Below, one piece after another: positions 55,606 through 64,000 of a DNA stretch of 64,000 bases. Made by a program: the position numbers and the translations under genes. Position 1 is the stretch's first letter. Each line of letters starts with the position of its first letter. This stretch comes from Coprobacillus cateniformis (lineage in GTDB: Bacteria > Bacillota_I > Bacilli_A > Erysipelotrichales > Coprobacillaceae), in NCBI RefSeq assembly GCF_009767585.1, contig NZ_WSNW01000001.1:2750041-2814040 (forward strand), in the 5' to 3' direction. The notes under the pieces are model-generated. The model did no database searches. It worked only from the letters and a program-made list of their open reading frames with translations, and was not told where the DNA came from.

Positions 55606-58600
55606 ATGAAAAAAGTTTTTAATAAAGCATTTAAAATTATTCTAATATGTTTAATGGCTTTTGGAACAATTGAGGCAAATATAGTTAAAAGTAAAGCCGT
55701 TAAAGCATCGAACACTGGTAATTATCCCAAAGAAGATAGTGTCGTATATAACGGAAAAATTAACTACGATGGAAATATTGTTGGTGATTTTACAATAAAT
55801 GGAATGCAAGCGTTTTGTATGGCACATCCAGTTACAACACCAGGTAGTGGTGTTAAACTCACTTCAGAAATATATAATAACTCTAATGTTCAAAAGGTAT
55901 TATATTATGGGTGGGGAGGACCTGAACAATGGAGTGGTTTTAAAAATCGTTCTCATGGAATTGTTGTGACTAGTCTTGCATTAAGTTATTATTATTATGG
56001 TGATAATTCATCACCATCAACAATTAAAAGTTTTATTGATTTTGTTAGTAGTAAAACAATGCCAGATTTTCAAGTGCAATTCTCAAAAGCAAAAGTACAA
56101 GCGTATAAATCGGGTAGTATTCAAAAAACAGAGAGTATTACTTTAAAAAGTGGTAGTGATACTTTTGGTGTTACAGTTTCATTGCAAAATAATGTTACTT
56201 ATGTTGACGAAACACATAATACAAGACAAACTGGAGGAAGTGTAACAATAAAGGGAAAGACTACCTTTCATTTAGAAGCACCATTAAATGTTAATTTAGG
56301 ACAATGGAAAACTGGAGAGAAAACTAGAGTATATTTATTCTCCCCTATTAGATCAATAGCTAAAGTTGGAACTTATCAACCGTTAGGGTATTATGAGTAT
56401 ACATATGATCCTAGTAAAACAACTTCTTTAACGGTAGACTGGTTATCATTAGGTAATCTAAAAATTGCTAAGCAAGACAATAAAGGTAATGTAGTTCCAA
56501 ATACACAATTTAAGATTAGCTATAATTCAGATATGACTTCTCCGATAGGAACTTATACAACTACGAGTGATGGATCTGTAACTATAAATGATTTAACACC
56601 ACAGAATGTATATATCCAAGAAACAAGTGTTCCTAATCATTTGGTTTTAGATAATACAGTGCACTCAGTTGGAATACAGACTGGAGAAACAGTTACTTTT
56701 ACACAAACTAATAACTGGAAACAAGGTTATATTGAAGTTACAAAATATGATAAGAAAACAAATCAAATTGTTAAGAAAAGTGGAACGCAGTTTGAAATAT
56801 TAAAAGGATCAACTGTTGTATCAACAATTACAACAAATGCTAATGGAGTTGCTAAAACTGGATTACTTGATTATGGAACATACATAGTTAGAGAAAAGAG
56901 TGCTCCACAAAATTATGTTATTGCGACCCTAACACAAAATCAGGATGTTGTGGAAAACAATAAAACATATAGTATAAAAGTTTACAATGAGCCAGTATTA
57001 GGTTCAGTTAATTTAACCAAAGTAGATGCTGATACAAATACTTCAGTACCTCAAGGTGATGCAACTCTAGTTGATGCAGAATATGTTTTAAAAGCAAATG
57101 AAAATATTTTAAATCCATCAGATGGTTCTGTTTTATATGCAAAAGATGAAGCTATATCTGTTAAAAATATTGGGAGTGGCTCATGGGGTGATACTGGAAC
57201 AAAGAAAACAGACAGTAATGCTAAAATTAAGTGGTCTAATTTACCAATGGGAAGTTATTATATTCAGGAAGTTAATCCAAGTAACGGCTATTTATTAGAT
57301 ACAGATAAGCATGTTTTTTCAATTACTTCATCAAATCAAACAACAACTATTGTTACAAGCAATCAAATTTTGAAAGAACAAGTTATTAAAGGACAACTTT
57401 CAATTGTAAAGGTTGGAACAACTGGAGAAAATTCAGGAGTCATTAAGCCATTAAAAGATGTTGAGTTTACAATGAAATTACAGAGTGAAGTCGCAAAGGT
57501 TGGATGGGATGCAGCTAAAACATATGATATCCTGGTAACAGATACAAATGGTATGGCTATCTCAAAAGCATTACCTTATGGTCTATATATTGTTAGAGAA
57601 ACAAAAGGAGTTCTTGATCATGGTATTGGTGGAGATTTCCTTGTTGAAATTAATGAAGATAAAGAAATAGAATATAGAGTAGTTAATAACGTCCCTTTCC
57701 AGTCATGGTTAAAAATTGTTAAACAAGACCAAGATGGAAATGACGTTATTTTAAGTTCAGCTACCTTTAAATTAAAGGACAAGGATGGAAATTTTGTAAA
57801 ACAGAAAGTATCAGGTTCATATGTTGATGAATGGTCTACAGATGATCGAGGATATGTATTTCTTAATAACAGACTTGAGCAAGGTGAGTATACAATCGTT
57901 GAATTAAAGAACCCTGAAGGCTTTTTAATTGGATCAGATATAAATGTTCATATTACTTCTTCTAGCCCTCATATAAGCTTAGATGACGATAATCAGGCAG
58001 TCATTACAGTTTATGTAAAAGATGAGGAACCAACTGGTAAAATTGTTTTAAATAAGATATTTGAAAGGACAGAAGATAATGCTCTTGGTGGAGCAATTTT
58101 TAAATTAACTGCTCATTCTGATGTTGTAGATCCTGCTACTGGTAATGTTATTTATAATAAAGGTGACGCGGTTAATATTGATATTGCTGAAGATGGATTA
58201 TATGTAATTAATGAAAGTGGCCAATTAATAATTGATGGATTACCACTTGGAGTAGATGGTGCAAGTTATAAACTAGAAGAAGTAAAGACATTAGATGGAT
58301 ATGATCTTTTAGAAGAACCAGTTATTTTTAATTTCAGCATTAAGGATAATTTGATTAAAGAATATACTATCGAGAAATCAGTTGAAAACAATTTAACACA
58401 AACAAGTTTTATTAAAAAGGATGCAGATGGCCATGTAAGGTCAGGAGCAACCTATCAAATCAAAGATGATAAAAATAATGTTATTGATGAGTGGGTAACA
58501 ACAGAAGATCCTCATTTGATCAAAGGACTTGTTTATGGAAAGGAATATACACTAATAGAGTTAATTGCACCTGAAGGACTAACAATTGCTAAGGATATCA

Positions 58601-59592
58601 AATTTATCTATACAAAGGATACAAAAGAAATTATTATGATTGATAAAAAGGTTGAGGTATCAAAATTGGATACACAATTTAATGATATTAAAGGGGCAAA
58701 ATTACAAGTCATCTCTACAAAAACAAAACAAATTGTTGATGAATGGGTAACTGATGGAACAATTCATTCAATTGAAAACTTAATTGTAGGTTATGAATAT
58801 ATATTAAGAGAAGTTGAAGCACCACAAGGTTATGTAAAGGCTGAAGATATTATCTTTACTGTTAAGGATGATCAGAAGAATCAATTAATAAAAATGATTG
58901 ATAAGCAAGTTATAGTTTCTAAACTGGATATTGATCATAAATATTTACCAGGTGCTGATCTATCAGTTTTAGATCACGAGGGAAATGAAATTGATCAATG
59001 GATATCAACTGAGGAACAACATGAAGTTAATGGTCTTATCGAGGGTAAAGAGTATACGCTACATGAAAACAATCCCCCACAAGGTTATTTATTAGCTGAA
59101 GATATTATGTTCACTGTAACAACTGATAAAGAAAGTCAGATCATCACCATGATTGATGAACAAGTATTAACTGATATTCAAGTTAATAAAGTAGATAGTT
59201 TAACAAAGTTACCTATTAAATCCCAAGATTTTGAATTTACTATGTATGCTGATCAAGAATGTACAATAGTATTAGATATTGTACATGCTAATATTGAAGA
59301 TGGGACAGCAACTTTTAAAAATGTGCCTTATGGAGTTGTTTATATTAAAGAAACTAAAGCACCATTGGGATATAGATTAAGTACAGAAGTAAAGAAAGTT
59401 GTCATTAATGATGATTTAGAAGGAGTTGGAAATATACATAGCTTTGTATATGAGAATACTTTACTGCCAGTTGTAGTCACAAGCGTGCCTACTGGTGATC
59501 AAATGAATATAGGTTTCATTGTATGTTTGGTAATAGGTAGTGCATTAGCAAGCTGCTTTTTATTTTATAGAAGAAAAAAAGAGGAGGAATAG
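55606..59592 (+). CDS. Giant Cna-B (SpaA-type) surface adhesin of the ICE
   Basis: 1328 residues behind AAAGGAGAAAA. Signal peptide to ~33, a thioester-like head with C71 (NGMQAFCMAHP) and YYGWGGPEQWSGF, then about nine Cna-B/SpaA repeats closing with motifs such as YTLIELIAPEGLTIA and YILREVEAPQGYVK. The C-terminus has SVPTGDQMN, a membrane helix and RRKKEEE: a sortase signal of the x-P-T-G-D type. It probably bridges donor and recipient cells or anchors to host surfaces. No sortase gene is in the window. Confidence 0.88.
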   Translation: MKKVFNKAFKIILICLMAFGTIEANIVKSKAVKASNTGNYPKEDSVVYNGKINYDGNIVGDFTINGMQAFCMAHPVTTPGSGVKLTSEIYNNSNVQKVLYYGWGGPEQWSGFKNRSHGIVVTSLALSYYYYGDNSSPSTIKSFIDFVSSKTMPDFQVQFSKAKVQAYKSGSIQKTESITLKSGSDTFGVTVSLQNNVTYVDETHNTRQTGGSVTIKGKTTFHLEAPLNVNLGQWKTGEKTRVYLFSPIRSIAKVGTYQPLGYYEYTYDPSKTTSLTVDWLSLGNLKIAKQDNKGNVVPNTQFKISYNSDMTSPIGTYTTTSDGSVTINDLTPQNVYIQETSVPNHLVLDNTVHSVGIQTGETVTFTQTNNWKQGYIEVTKYDKKTNQIVKKSGTQFEILKGSTVVSTITTNANGVAKTGLLDYGTYIVREKSAPQNYVIATLTQNQDVVENNKTYSIKVYNEPVLGSVNLTKVDADTNTSVPQGDATLVDAEYVLKANENILNPSDGSVLYAKDEAISVKNIGSGSWGDTGTKKTDSNAKIKWSNLPMGSYYIQEVNPSNGYLLDTDKHVFSITSSNQTTTIVTSNQILKEQVIKGQLSIVKVGTTGENSGVIKPLKDVEFTMKLQSEVAKVGWDAAKTYDILVTDTNGMAISKALPYGLYIVRETKGVLDHGIGGDFLVEINEDKEIEYRVVNNVPFQSWLKIVKQDQDGNDVILSSATFKLKDKDGNFVKQKVSGSYVDEWSTDDRGYVFLNNRLEQGEYTIVELKNPEGFLIGSDINVHITSSSPHISLDDDNQAVITVYVKDEEPTGKIVLNKIFERTEDNALGGAIFKLTAHSDVVDPATGNVIYNKGDAVNIDIAEDGLYVINESGQLIIDGLPLGVDGASYKLEEVKTLDGYDLLEEPVIFNFSIKDNLIKEYTIEKSVENNLTQTSFIKKDADGHVRSGATYQIKDDKNNVIDEWVTTEDPHLIKGLVYGKEYTLIELIAPEGLTIAKDIKFIYTKDTKEIIMIDKKVEVSKLDTQFNDIKGAKLQVISTKTKQIVDEWVTDGTIHSIENLIVGYEYILREVEAPQGYVKAEDIIFTVKDDQKNQLIKMIDKQVIVSKLDIDHKYLPGADLSVLDHEGNEIDQWISTEEQHEVNGLIEGKEYTLHENNPPQGYLLAEDIMFTVTTDKESQIITMIDEQVLTDIQVNKVDSLTKLPIKSQDFEFTMYADQECTIVLDIVHANIEDGTATFKNVPYGVVYIKETKAPLGYRLSTEVKKVVINDDLEGVGNIHSFVYENTLLPVVVTSVPTGDQMNIGFIVCLVIGSALASCFLFYRRKKEEE

Positions 59593-59595
59593 AAT

Positions 59596-60036
59596 GTGGA
59601 TAGGAATCAAGAGCAGACTTTAGAATTAGCAAGAATCTTAGTTAATAATTATCAGGATGTGCTAAATCGTGATGAAGAAACTTCTGAAGAGGATTCAGAT
59701 GCAATATATAAGGAATATTGGCATCTTATTTACGATAACTTTGGTAATAAAATGATTAATTTAGCTGAACAAAAAATAGGCCTTGGAAAGTTTACAACTC
59801 TTGAGTTTTTAGATGCACTTGAAGAAGTTATAGAAAACGCACCAAGAATTGTTGATGAATATCAAGGGTATGTTTTAAAACGTTGTAAGGACTGTTGGGG
59901 AGATATGAGCTACTTTGTCTATCTAAACAACAGACAGTACAGTGAATCACTTGACTATCTTAATGATGAAGTTGCTATAAAATATTTTAGACATAGTATT
60001 GATGATCAACCTGGTGATCCTAACTTTTATGATTAG
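59596..60036 (+). CDS. Unrecognised acidic protein
   Basis: 146 residues from a GTG at 59596 behind GAGGAGGAA inside the end of the adhesin gene. Acidic and helical; the centre holds VLKRCKDCWGDMSYFVYL. No known family. Coupled to the adhesin. Palindrome copy 5 starts 2 bases after its stop. Confidence 0.55.
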   Translation: MDRNQEQTLELARILVNNYQDVLNRDEETSEEDSDAIYKEYWHLIYDNFGNKMINLAEQKIGLGKFTTLEFLDALEEVIENAPRIVDEYQGYVLKRCKDCWGDMSYFVYLNNRQYSESLDYLNDEVAIKYFRHSIDDQPGDPNFYD

Positions 60037-60038
60037 GA

Positions 60039-60057
60039 TGTACCAGTGACTGGTACA
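60039..60057. repeat. 19-bp palindrome, copy 5
   Basis: TGTACCAGTGACTGGTACA, central G, about 7.4 kb from copy 4, between two surface/transfer-region genes and directly after a stop codon. Confidence 0.85.
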
Positions 60058-60066
60058 TTTTGATAT

Positions 60067-60915
60067 ATGAATAGAAAGGAAAAGCAACTTATCTTTATAG
60101 CTGTGTGTCTAATTATTATAGCTATAATGGGTGTTGTTTTATATAAGTATATGGAATACCAGGAGGCATATAATAAGATTCATCTTGTATTTAAGGAACC
60201 ACAAAATAAATATGAGATAAATACTCAATTAGAACCCATATCATTTATCAAAGAAACAAATGCTCAGGATATTATTTATCCAAAAATCGATACGTCTAAA
60301 GTTGGTGAACATACATACGTATATGTAGCAATTGATGCTAGTGGAAATCAAAGAGAGTTTATTCTTGTTCTTAATGTAGTAGACAGTATTAAGCCTATTA
60401 TCAAACTAAAAACAGAAAGTGTATCTGTTATAAAAGGTTTTAAAGATATAGATTTCAAATCCTATATAAAAGAGTCATATGACCCAGTAGAAGGAAAAAT
60501 AGATCCTAAAATAGAAGTTCCTTCAGATTATAAATCTATTGGAACACATCAGATAGTTTATACAGTTACCGATAGTCATAACAACACTGAAAAAGCAATC
60601 TTAAAGTTTACTGTAAAGGAAGAAATTAAAAAGAATGAAAGCAAAGATGAAAACAATTCAAAAAATAATAGCAATTCTACAAATTCATCAAAAAATTCCA
60701 ATGATGCAAAAAAACACACAAGTCAATCACCATTAAATACAATTAAACCTCCAAATCAGAAATTTTTGTTTAGTCAGGGATATGACATGGATAGTGCAAT
60801 GACTCTTTGTACAAGTAAATTATATGATGCTAAGAAAGATGGCTATTCAGGAGGGTGTTATCCCATAAGAGACAGTAACAATCTATATATTGGTGTGGAA
60901 TTGAAGTTAGATTGA
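60067..60915 (+). CDS. Membrane-anchored protein with two Ig-like (DUF5011-type) domains
   Basis: 282 residues. One N-terminal membrane helix (FIAVCLIIIAIMGVVLYKYM), then two bacterial Ig-like repeats (KVGEHTYVYVAIDASGNQRE and SIGTHQIVYTVTDSHNNTEK), a Lys/Asn/Ser linker and a Cys-containing tail (CTSKLYDAKKDGYSGGCYPI) that may form a disulfide. Related in design to the lipoproteins upstream. No strong ribosome-binding site precedes the ATG. Probably part of the transfer or contact machinery outside the membrane. Confidence 0.7.
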   Translation: MNRKEKQLIFIAVCLIIIAIMGVVLYKYMEYQEAYNKIHLVFKEPQNKYEINTQLEPISFIKETNAQDIIYPKIDTSKVGEHTYVYVAIDASGNQREFILVLNVVDSIKPIIKLKTESVSVIKGFKDIDFKSYIKESYDPVEGKIDPKIEVPSDYKSIGTHQIVYTVTDSHNNTEKAILKFTVKEEIKKNESKDENNSKNNSNSTNSSKNSNDAKKHTSQSPLNTIKPPNQKFLFSQGYDMDSAMTLCTSKLYDAKKDGYSGGCYPIRDSNNLYIGVELKLD

Positions 60916-60930
60916 GTTAGGAGGCATAGA

Positions 60931-61257
60931 GTGGAGGAGTATTATAAAATGTTATTTACATTAGTATATGAAAACAATCTGGAAGATTACCAGGATGAAA
61001 TACTAAATTATATTAGGAAACTTAAAAAGATAGCGAATGTGCATCCTCGATTGATGCATGTTGCTATCTTTTCGGTTTTTAGAACTGAAAGAAAAAGATT
61101 GTCGATTTTATTTCCAGAGATCTATAGACAATTTGGTAATCATCTTGAAATTTCAAAAATGAGTAATGATGATAAGGAATATATCATGAATACATTTATT
61201 AATGCAGTTGAAAAAATTGGAAAGGAGCAGATTAATGCTATTCAAAAAAATACATAA
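60931..61257 (+). CDS. Unrecognised helical protein
   Basis: 108 residues from a GTG behind TAGGAGG. Helical, basic centre (RLMHVAIFSVFRTERKRLSI). It overlaps the TcpC gene by 23 bases. Role unknown; conserved position before TcpC suggests a transfer function. Confidence 0.5.
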   Translation: MEEYYKMLFTLVYENNLEDYQDEILNYIRKLKKIANVHPRLMHVAIFSVFRTERKRLSILFPEIYRQFGNHLEISKMSNDDKEYIMNTFINAVEKIGKEQINAIQKNT

Positions 61258-62170
61258 AGTTGAAATGGAATCAAAACATGAAAATGATGAAACTGAAGAA
61301 TTATCTGAAGAAGAATTGGAATTTCAATTTCAAAGGCAGTTAAGAAAACTTAATTTTAAGCGAAAAATAAAAAATATTCTTATTTATTCTGTTATTGGAT
61401 TAGCTTTAATTGGTGGTTATAAAAGTCTCTTTCAAGTAGAGAAAAAAACACCTCATGAAGAAATAGAAAATCAATCATTTATCACTCAATATATAAAAAA
61501 TTATTATGTATATCCAAAGACTGATGAGACAAATGAATTTTTAAAGCTATACACATCACAAACAGATATATCAAATGATTTCAATCAAAATCTTGAACGT
61601 GGTGAGATCACATCGTGTGAAATTTATAAAGTCGAAAGTGATGAGAAAAAAGATAATGTTTTACATTATTATGTAAGTGCTGACTATAAGACGAAGATGA
61701 AAGAAAAAGAAGCATCTACAGAGAAGATTTATTGTAAAATCGACGTTGCTAAAATTAATGATTCTTATCTTGTCATTCGACCAATCAGTAATGTATCTCA
61801 TGAAAGAAAAATTGTTGAGGATAAGGAAATATTGGATTCATTTAAATTTGAAGCACATACAACAACTCAAACACTTGATGAAGATCAGAAAAAAGAAATT
61901 GAGAATACAATAACATTATTTTTGAAAACATATAATGAAGATATTGTACAAGCAAGATTATTAACAACTGATCCATCAATTATTGATGCTCTTGATCTCA
62001 ATACAAAACTAGCATTAGATCATATGAATGATTGCTCTTCTGATGATGAGAATATTTATGTAACAGCTCAAATTAATGCTAATTACAAGGATATCTATAT
62101 ATCAAAACGAAACTATTACTTTGTTATTGATAAAGAAAAAAATAAAATCAAAAATATGGAGGTATTTTAA
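61235..62170 (+). CDS. TcpC-like conjugation protein (VirB8-type)
   Basis: 311 residues from the ATG at 61235 behind AAAGGAG. A charged N-terminal cytosolic tail, one membrane helix (ILIYSVIGLALIGGYKSLF), then two NTF2-like regions: SFITQYIKNYYVYPKTDETN and, in the second half, NTITLFLKTYNEDIVQARLL. This is the TcpC/ConG pattern of Gram-positive transfer channels. It is followed without a gap by the TcpD-like gene. Confidence 0.8.
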   Translation: MLFKKIHKVEMESKHENDETEELSEEELEFQFQRQLRKLNFKRKIKNILIYSVIGLALIGGYKSLFQVEKKTPHEEIENQSFITQYIKNYYVYPKTDETNEFLKLYTSQTDISNDFNQNLERGEITSCEIYKVESDEKKDNVLHYYVSADYKTKMKEKEASTEKIYCKIDVAKINDSYLVIRPISNVSHERKIVEDKEILDSFKFEAHTTTQTLDEDQKKEIENTITLFLKTYNEDIVQARLLTTDPSIIDALDLNTKLALDHMNDCSSDDENIYVTAQINANYKDIYISKRNYYFVIDKEKNKIKNMEVF

Positions 62171-62464
62171 ATGAACTTTTTTACAACATCTTTAGGAATA
62201 TTTATTTATCAAGTAATTGCAACTTTGGGAGTAGTTGGTGGAGGAATTATGCTATTTAAAAGTGGTGTTGCTTCTTTTAAAAGGACTGGAAAATGGTCAA
62301 GTATTATAGATGAAATTGTTGTTGGCTTTATTGGGCTTGTTGTTTATGCTCTTGTTATTAGTAATGAACCGATGACTATTGTTAATTTCTTAAAAGGTCC
62401 AATTCTGTTCTTTTGGGATCTCATTGTTAGATTTCTAAGAGAAACACTTGGCTTGGGACTGTAG
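62171..62464 (+). CDS. TcpD-like small membrane protein
   Basis: 97 residues with three hydrophobic segments (IFIYQVIATLGVVGGGIMLF, IVVGFIGLVVYALVI and the C-terminal FWDLIVRFL). Its size and place between TcpC and TcpE match TcpD-type proteins. The family call rests mainly on position. Confidence 0.6.
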   Translation: MNFFTTSLGIFIYQVIATLGVVGGGIMLFKSGVASFKRTGKWSSIIDEIVVGFIGLVVYALVISNEPMTIVNFLKGPILFFWDLIVRFLRETLGLGL

Positions 62465-62477
62465 AGGTGTATTGTAA

Positions 62478-62858
62478 ATGAAAGGATATAATTATTCTAT
62501 TGCCGAAGATTATAAACAGAAGTTAGTCATTCCTTATATTGGAATTGAAATTGATGGATGGCTGACTTTTTTTTCGGCAGTGCTTGGTATTGCAACAGTC
62601 GTTATTGTTATAGGATTACCTCTTTCTTTCCTAATGGGAGAAATAGGGTTCTATATAGCTTTAGCAATAGCAATTATTGGAATATTGGGAAGTATCACAT
62701 ACATTAATGAAATTAACCAGGAAACTGGTAAGAATAGACTTCAGGAATTGTATTTTACAAGTATTAAGAAATATCGATTTGTATATGATCATAATGGAGT
62801 CAAACATTTTTTGACTCCCAAAAAGGAAGGAGTGATTTATATCAATGCATGTAGGTAA
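62478..62858 (+). CDS. TcpE-like conjugation membrane protein
   Basis: 126 residues. YNYSIAEDYKQKLVIPYIGI at the start, two membrane helices, and the closing RLQELYFTSIKKYRFVY are typical of the TcpE family (partner of the VirB4-like ATPase). It overlaps the ATPase gene by 14 bases. Confidence 0.8.
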   Translation: MKGYNYSIAEDYKQKLVIPYIGIEIDGWLTFFSAVLGIATVVIVIGLPLSFLMGEIGFYIALAIAIIGILGSITYINEINQETGKNRLQELYFTSIKKYRFVYDHNGVKHFLTPKKEGVIYINACR

Positions 62859-64000
62859 GATATATGTCTATGACAATTTGATTTATCATAAAGAAGTTGC
62901 AAATTACTATTATAAAATTACACCTATCAATTCACTGTTTGCTCCAGAAACTCAGCAGACAACATTGTTAGAAGCAATGACAAACATTATTACAGATGTC
63001 AATATGCCAGGTAGTATTATCATTAGACCAAAGGCGATTGATAATAAAAAGATTTATCAGTCATATGCTGATAATTTTAAAAAGTATGGCAAGCCTGAAT
63101 TCCTGGATCTTGCAAAAGATTATATTTTATCATTAAAAGAAATATTATCAAAGGCCATAAAATACAGATATGATATTTACCTGGTTTTTTGTGATGGACG
63201 TGAAGATCTTAAAAAAAGAAAAAATATCAAATTGTTTGGTGAAAGTAATAAACCATTAACGCAATCAGAACTTGAACTATATCAAACTGCTGAAAAAGAA
63301 ATCTTTAAAAAATTATCACGCAGTGTTCACGCACAAAAAGTCAGTGAGGATCTGGCTTTAATACTACATAATTATATTGCTATACCAATTGAAAAAAAGA
63401 TAATTGATTATTGTGTGGAAGAAAGTCCAATGTCATTAACATATCACTATAAACAATCCAACAAAGCTGAATTTGATGAACTCTATACAAAAACATTAGT
63501 AGCAAGTAAATTCGAAAGAAGTCGTCTTGAAGATATCACAAGAGCAAATGATGTTATTAATTCATTGCAACTTGAATCCTATCCTACTGATGTCTTTATT
63601 AAATTTGATCTTGAACATACCAAGGATTTTAAGAGAGACATGGCCGGTAAGAAAGAGAGCATCAAAAAGGCTCATAAGCGTTATATCAGTTTAACTGATC
63701 GCAAGGATAAGGAAGCCATTAAGGCTCAGATTGTTGCAACTTCTGGTATGGAGGCAGACGAATCAATTGAACGTGTAAAAGTAAAATGGCAAATGTTTTT
63801 ACGTATACGTTCAAATAGTGTTCAGATGCTTGAAAAACGTGCTGATGCTTTAATGGAGAAGTTTAGTGGTGTAAACATTAGATTGTCTCAGGAACTTGGC
63901 GAACAACTCTCATTGGCAAATAATCTTTTTCCATATCGAAGCATATTCAGAAAGTATGTACAATTAACTGATATTAGCTATTTTGTGAATTATAATTATT
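62845..64000 (+). CDS. VirB4/TcpF-type conjugation ATPase, N-terminal part (cut by window end)
   Basis: The frame is open from ATG 62845 to the end, at least 385 residues. The start MHVGKIYVYDNLIYHKEVAN and the order TcpC-TcpD-TcpE-ATPase match ConE/TcpF/VirB4-like proteins; the N-terminal domain with long charged helices (FKRDMAGKKESIKKAHKRY) is as expected, and the Walker motifs should lie beyond the window. It would power assembly of the transfer channel and substrate movement. Confidence 0.8.
   Translation, partial: MHVGKIYVYDNLIYHKEVANYYYKITPINSLFAPETQQTTLLEAMTNIITDVNMPGSIIIRPKAIDNKKIYQSYADNFKKYGKPEFLDLAKDYILSLKEILSKAIKYRYDIYLVFCDGREDLKKRKNIKLFGESNKPLTQSELELYQTAEKEIFKKLSRSVHAQKVSEDLALILHNYIAIPIEKKIIDYCVEESPMSLTYHYKQSNKAEFDELYTKTLVASKFERSRLEDITRANDVINSLQLESYPTDVFIKFDLEHTKDFKRDMAGKKESIKKAHKRYISLTDRKDKEAIKAQIVATSGMEADESIERVKVKWQMFLRIRSNSVQMLEKRADALMEKFSGVNIRLSQELGEQLSLANNLFPYRSIFRKYVQLTDISYFVNYNY

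Larger units (their letters stand above)
43059..64000. mobile_element. Integrative conjugative element, left part
   Basis: From the tRNA-Leu 3' end on, ordinary metabolism stops and small unknown genes begin, followed by parA-parB, HTH regulators, surface proteins, TcpC/TcpD/TcpE-like conjugation proteins and a VirB4-type ATPase cut by the window end. The content and the tRNA junction fit a Gram-positive ICE. The integrase, relaxase and coupling protein are not visible and should lie to the right. The exact attL core sequence cannot be fixed without the other end. Confidence 0.85.

Noticed and set aside
48710..60057. 19-bp palindromes as transcription terminators
   Set aside because: No T-run follows any copy, two copies are inside coding sequence, and the centre leaves almost no loop.

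Overview
The window looks like the chromosome of a low-GC, spore-forming gut Firmicute, most likely Erysipelotrichia/Coprobacillaceae-like. The reasons are strong AT bias, Shine-Dalgarno-led genes, a spoVAC-AD-AE-AF spore operon, Rex, a T-box asnS, a glmS ribozyme and a TPP riboswitch. The genus is inferred from general character and I could not check it. Two mobile elements are embedded in otherwise ordinary chromosome.

Region by region. (1) 1-~6460: the right part of an integrative mobilizable element. On the minus strand it carries tnpV, a MOB-type relaxase, a MobC-like protein, a RepA-like ATPase, a ribbon-helix-helix protein, a tyrosine integrase and an excisionase. On the plus strand it carries a divergent repressor. 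It abuts the broken 5' end of a carbohydrate acetylesterase gene. (2) ~6461-11070: acetylesterase remnant, then a rhamnose operon rhaB-rhaA-rhaD. (3) 11071-11541: a small holin-like peptide locus with a nonsense codon and a possible antisense RNA. (4) 11542-15729: a glycyl-radical enzyme, its activase (divergent) and a fructose-6-phosphate aldolase-like protein. (5) 15799-19594: glmS with its ribozyme, a PemK/MazF-like protein, and azlC-azlD. (6) 19755-24226: a surface lipoprotein and a giant Cna-B adhesin, paralogous to genes inside the second mobile element. (7) 24257-42849: helD, ackA, TPP riboswitch-thiT, a DUF402 phosphatase, tsaE-tsaB-rimI-tsaD-rex, T-box-asnS, a metallophosphatase with a dehydrogenase fusion, a FolT-like transporter behind an unassigned structured leader, spoVAC-AD-AE-AF, and cyuA. 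(8) 42974-43058: tRNA-Leu(CAA). (9) 43059-64000: the left part of an integrative conjugative element (ICE), cut by the window end.

The ICE starts with a run of small, often acidic accessory proteins and a membrane-anchored nuclease. A regulator with paired operators follows, then parA-parB, two HTH genes each followed by the same module, and a sigma-region-4-like activator with phased repeats. Next come two tandem lipoproteins and a giant adhesin, then TcpC/TcpD/TcpE and the start of a VirB4-type ATPase. The relaxase, coupling protein and integrase of this element are not seen and probably lie to the right.

The most unusual signals are in the ICE. A 19-bp palindrome TGTACCAGTNACTGGTACA occurs five times, each time at the 3' end of a gene, and twice around parAB. 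Two non-coding modules of 275 and 249 bp are each bounded by a perfect 25-bp inverted repeat. Each has a hairpin that hides a strong ribosome-binding site. In one module that site precedes a 30-residue hydrophobic-then-basic peptide; in the other the peptide is degenerate. This layout resembles a self-masking type I toxin mRNA and may be undescribed. All functional statements rest on motif recognition by eye; no database search was run.
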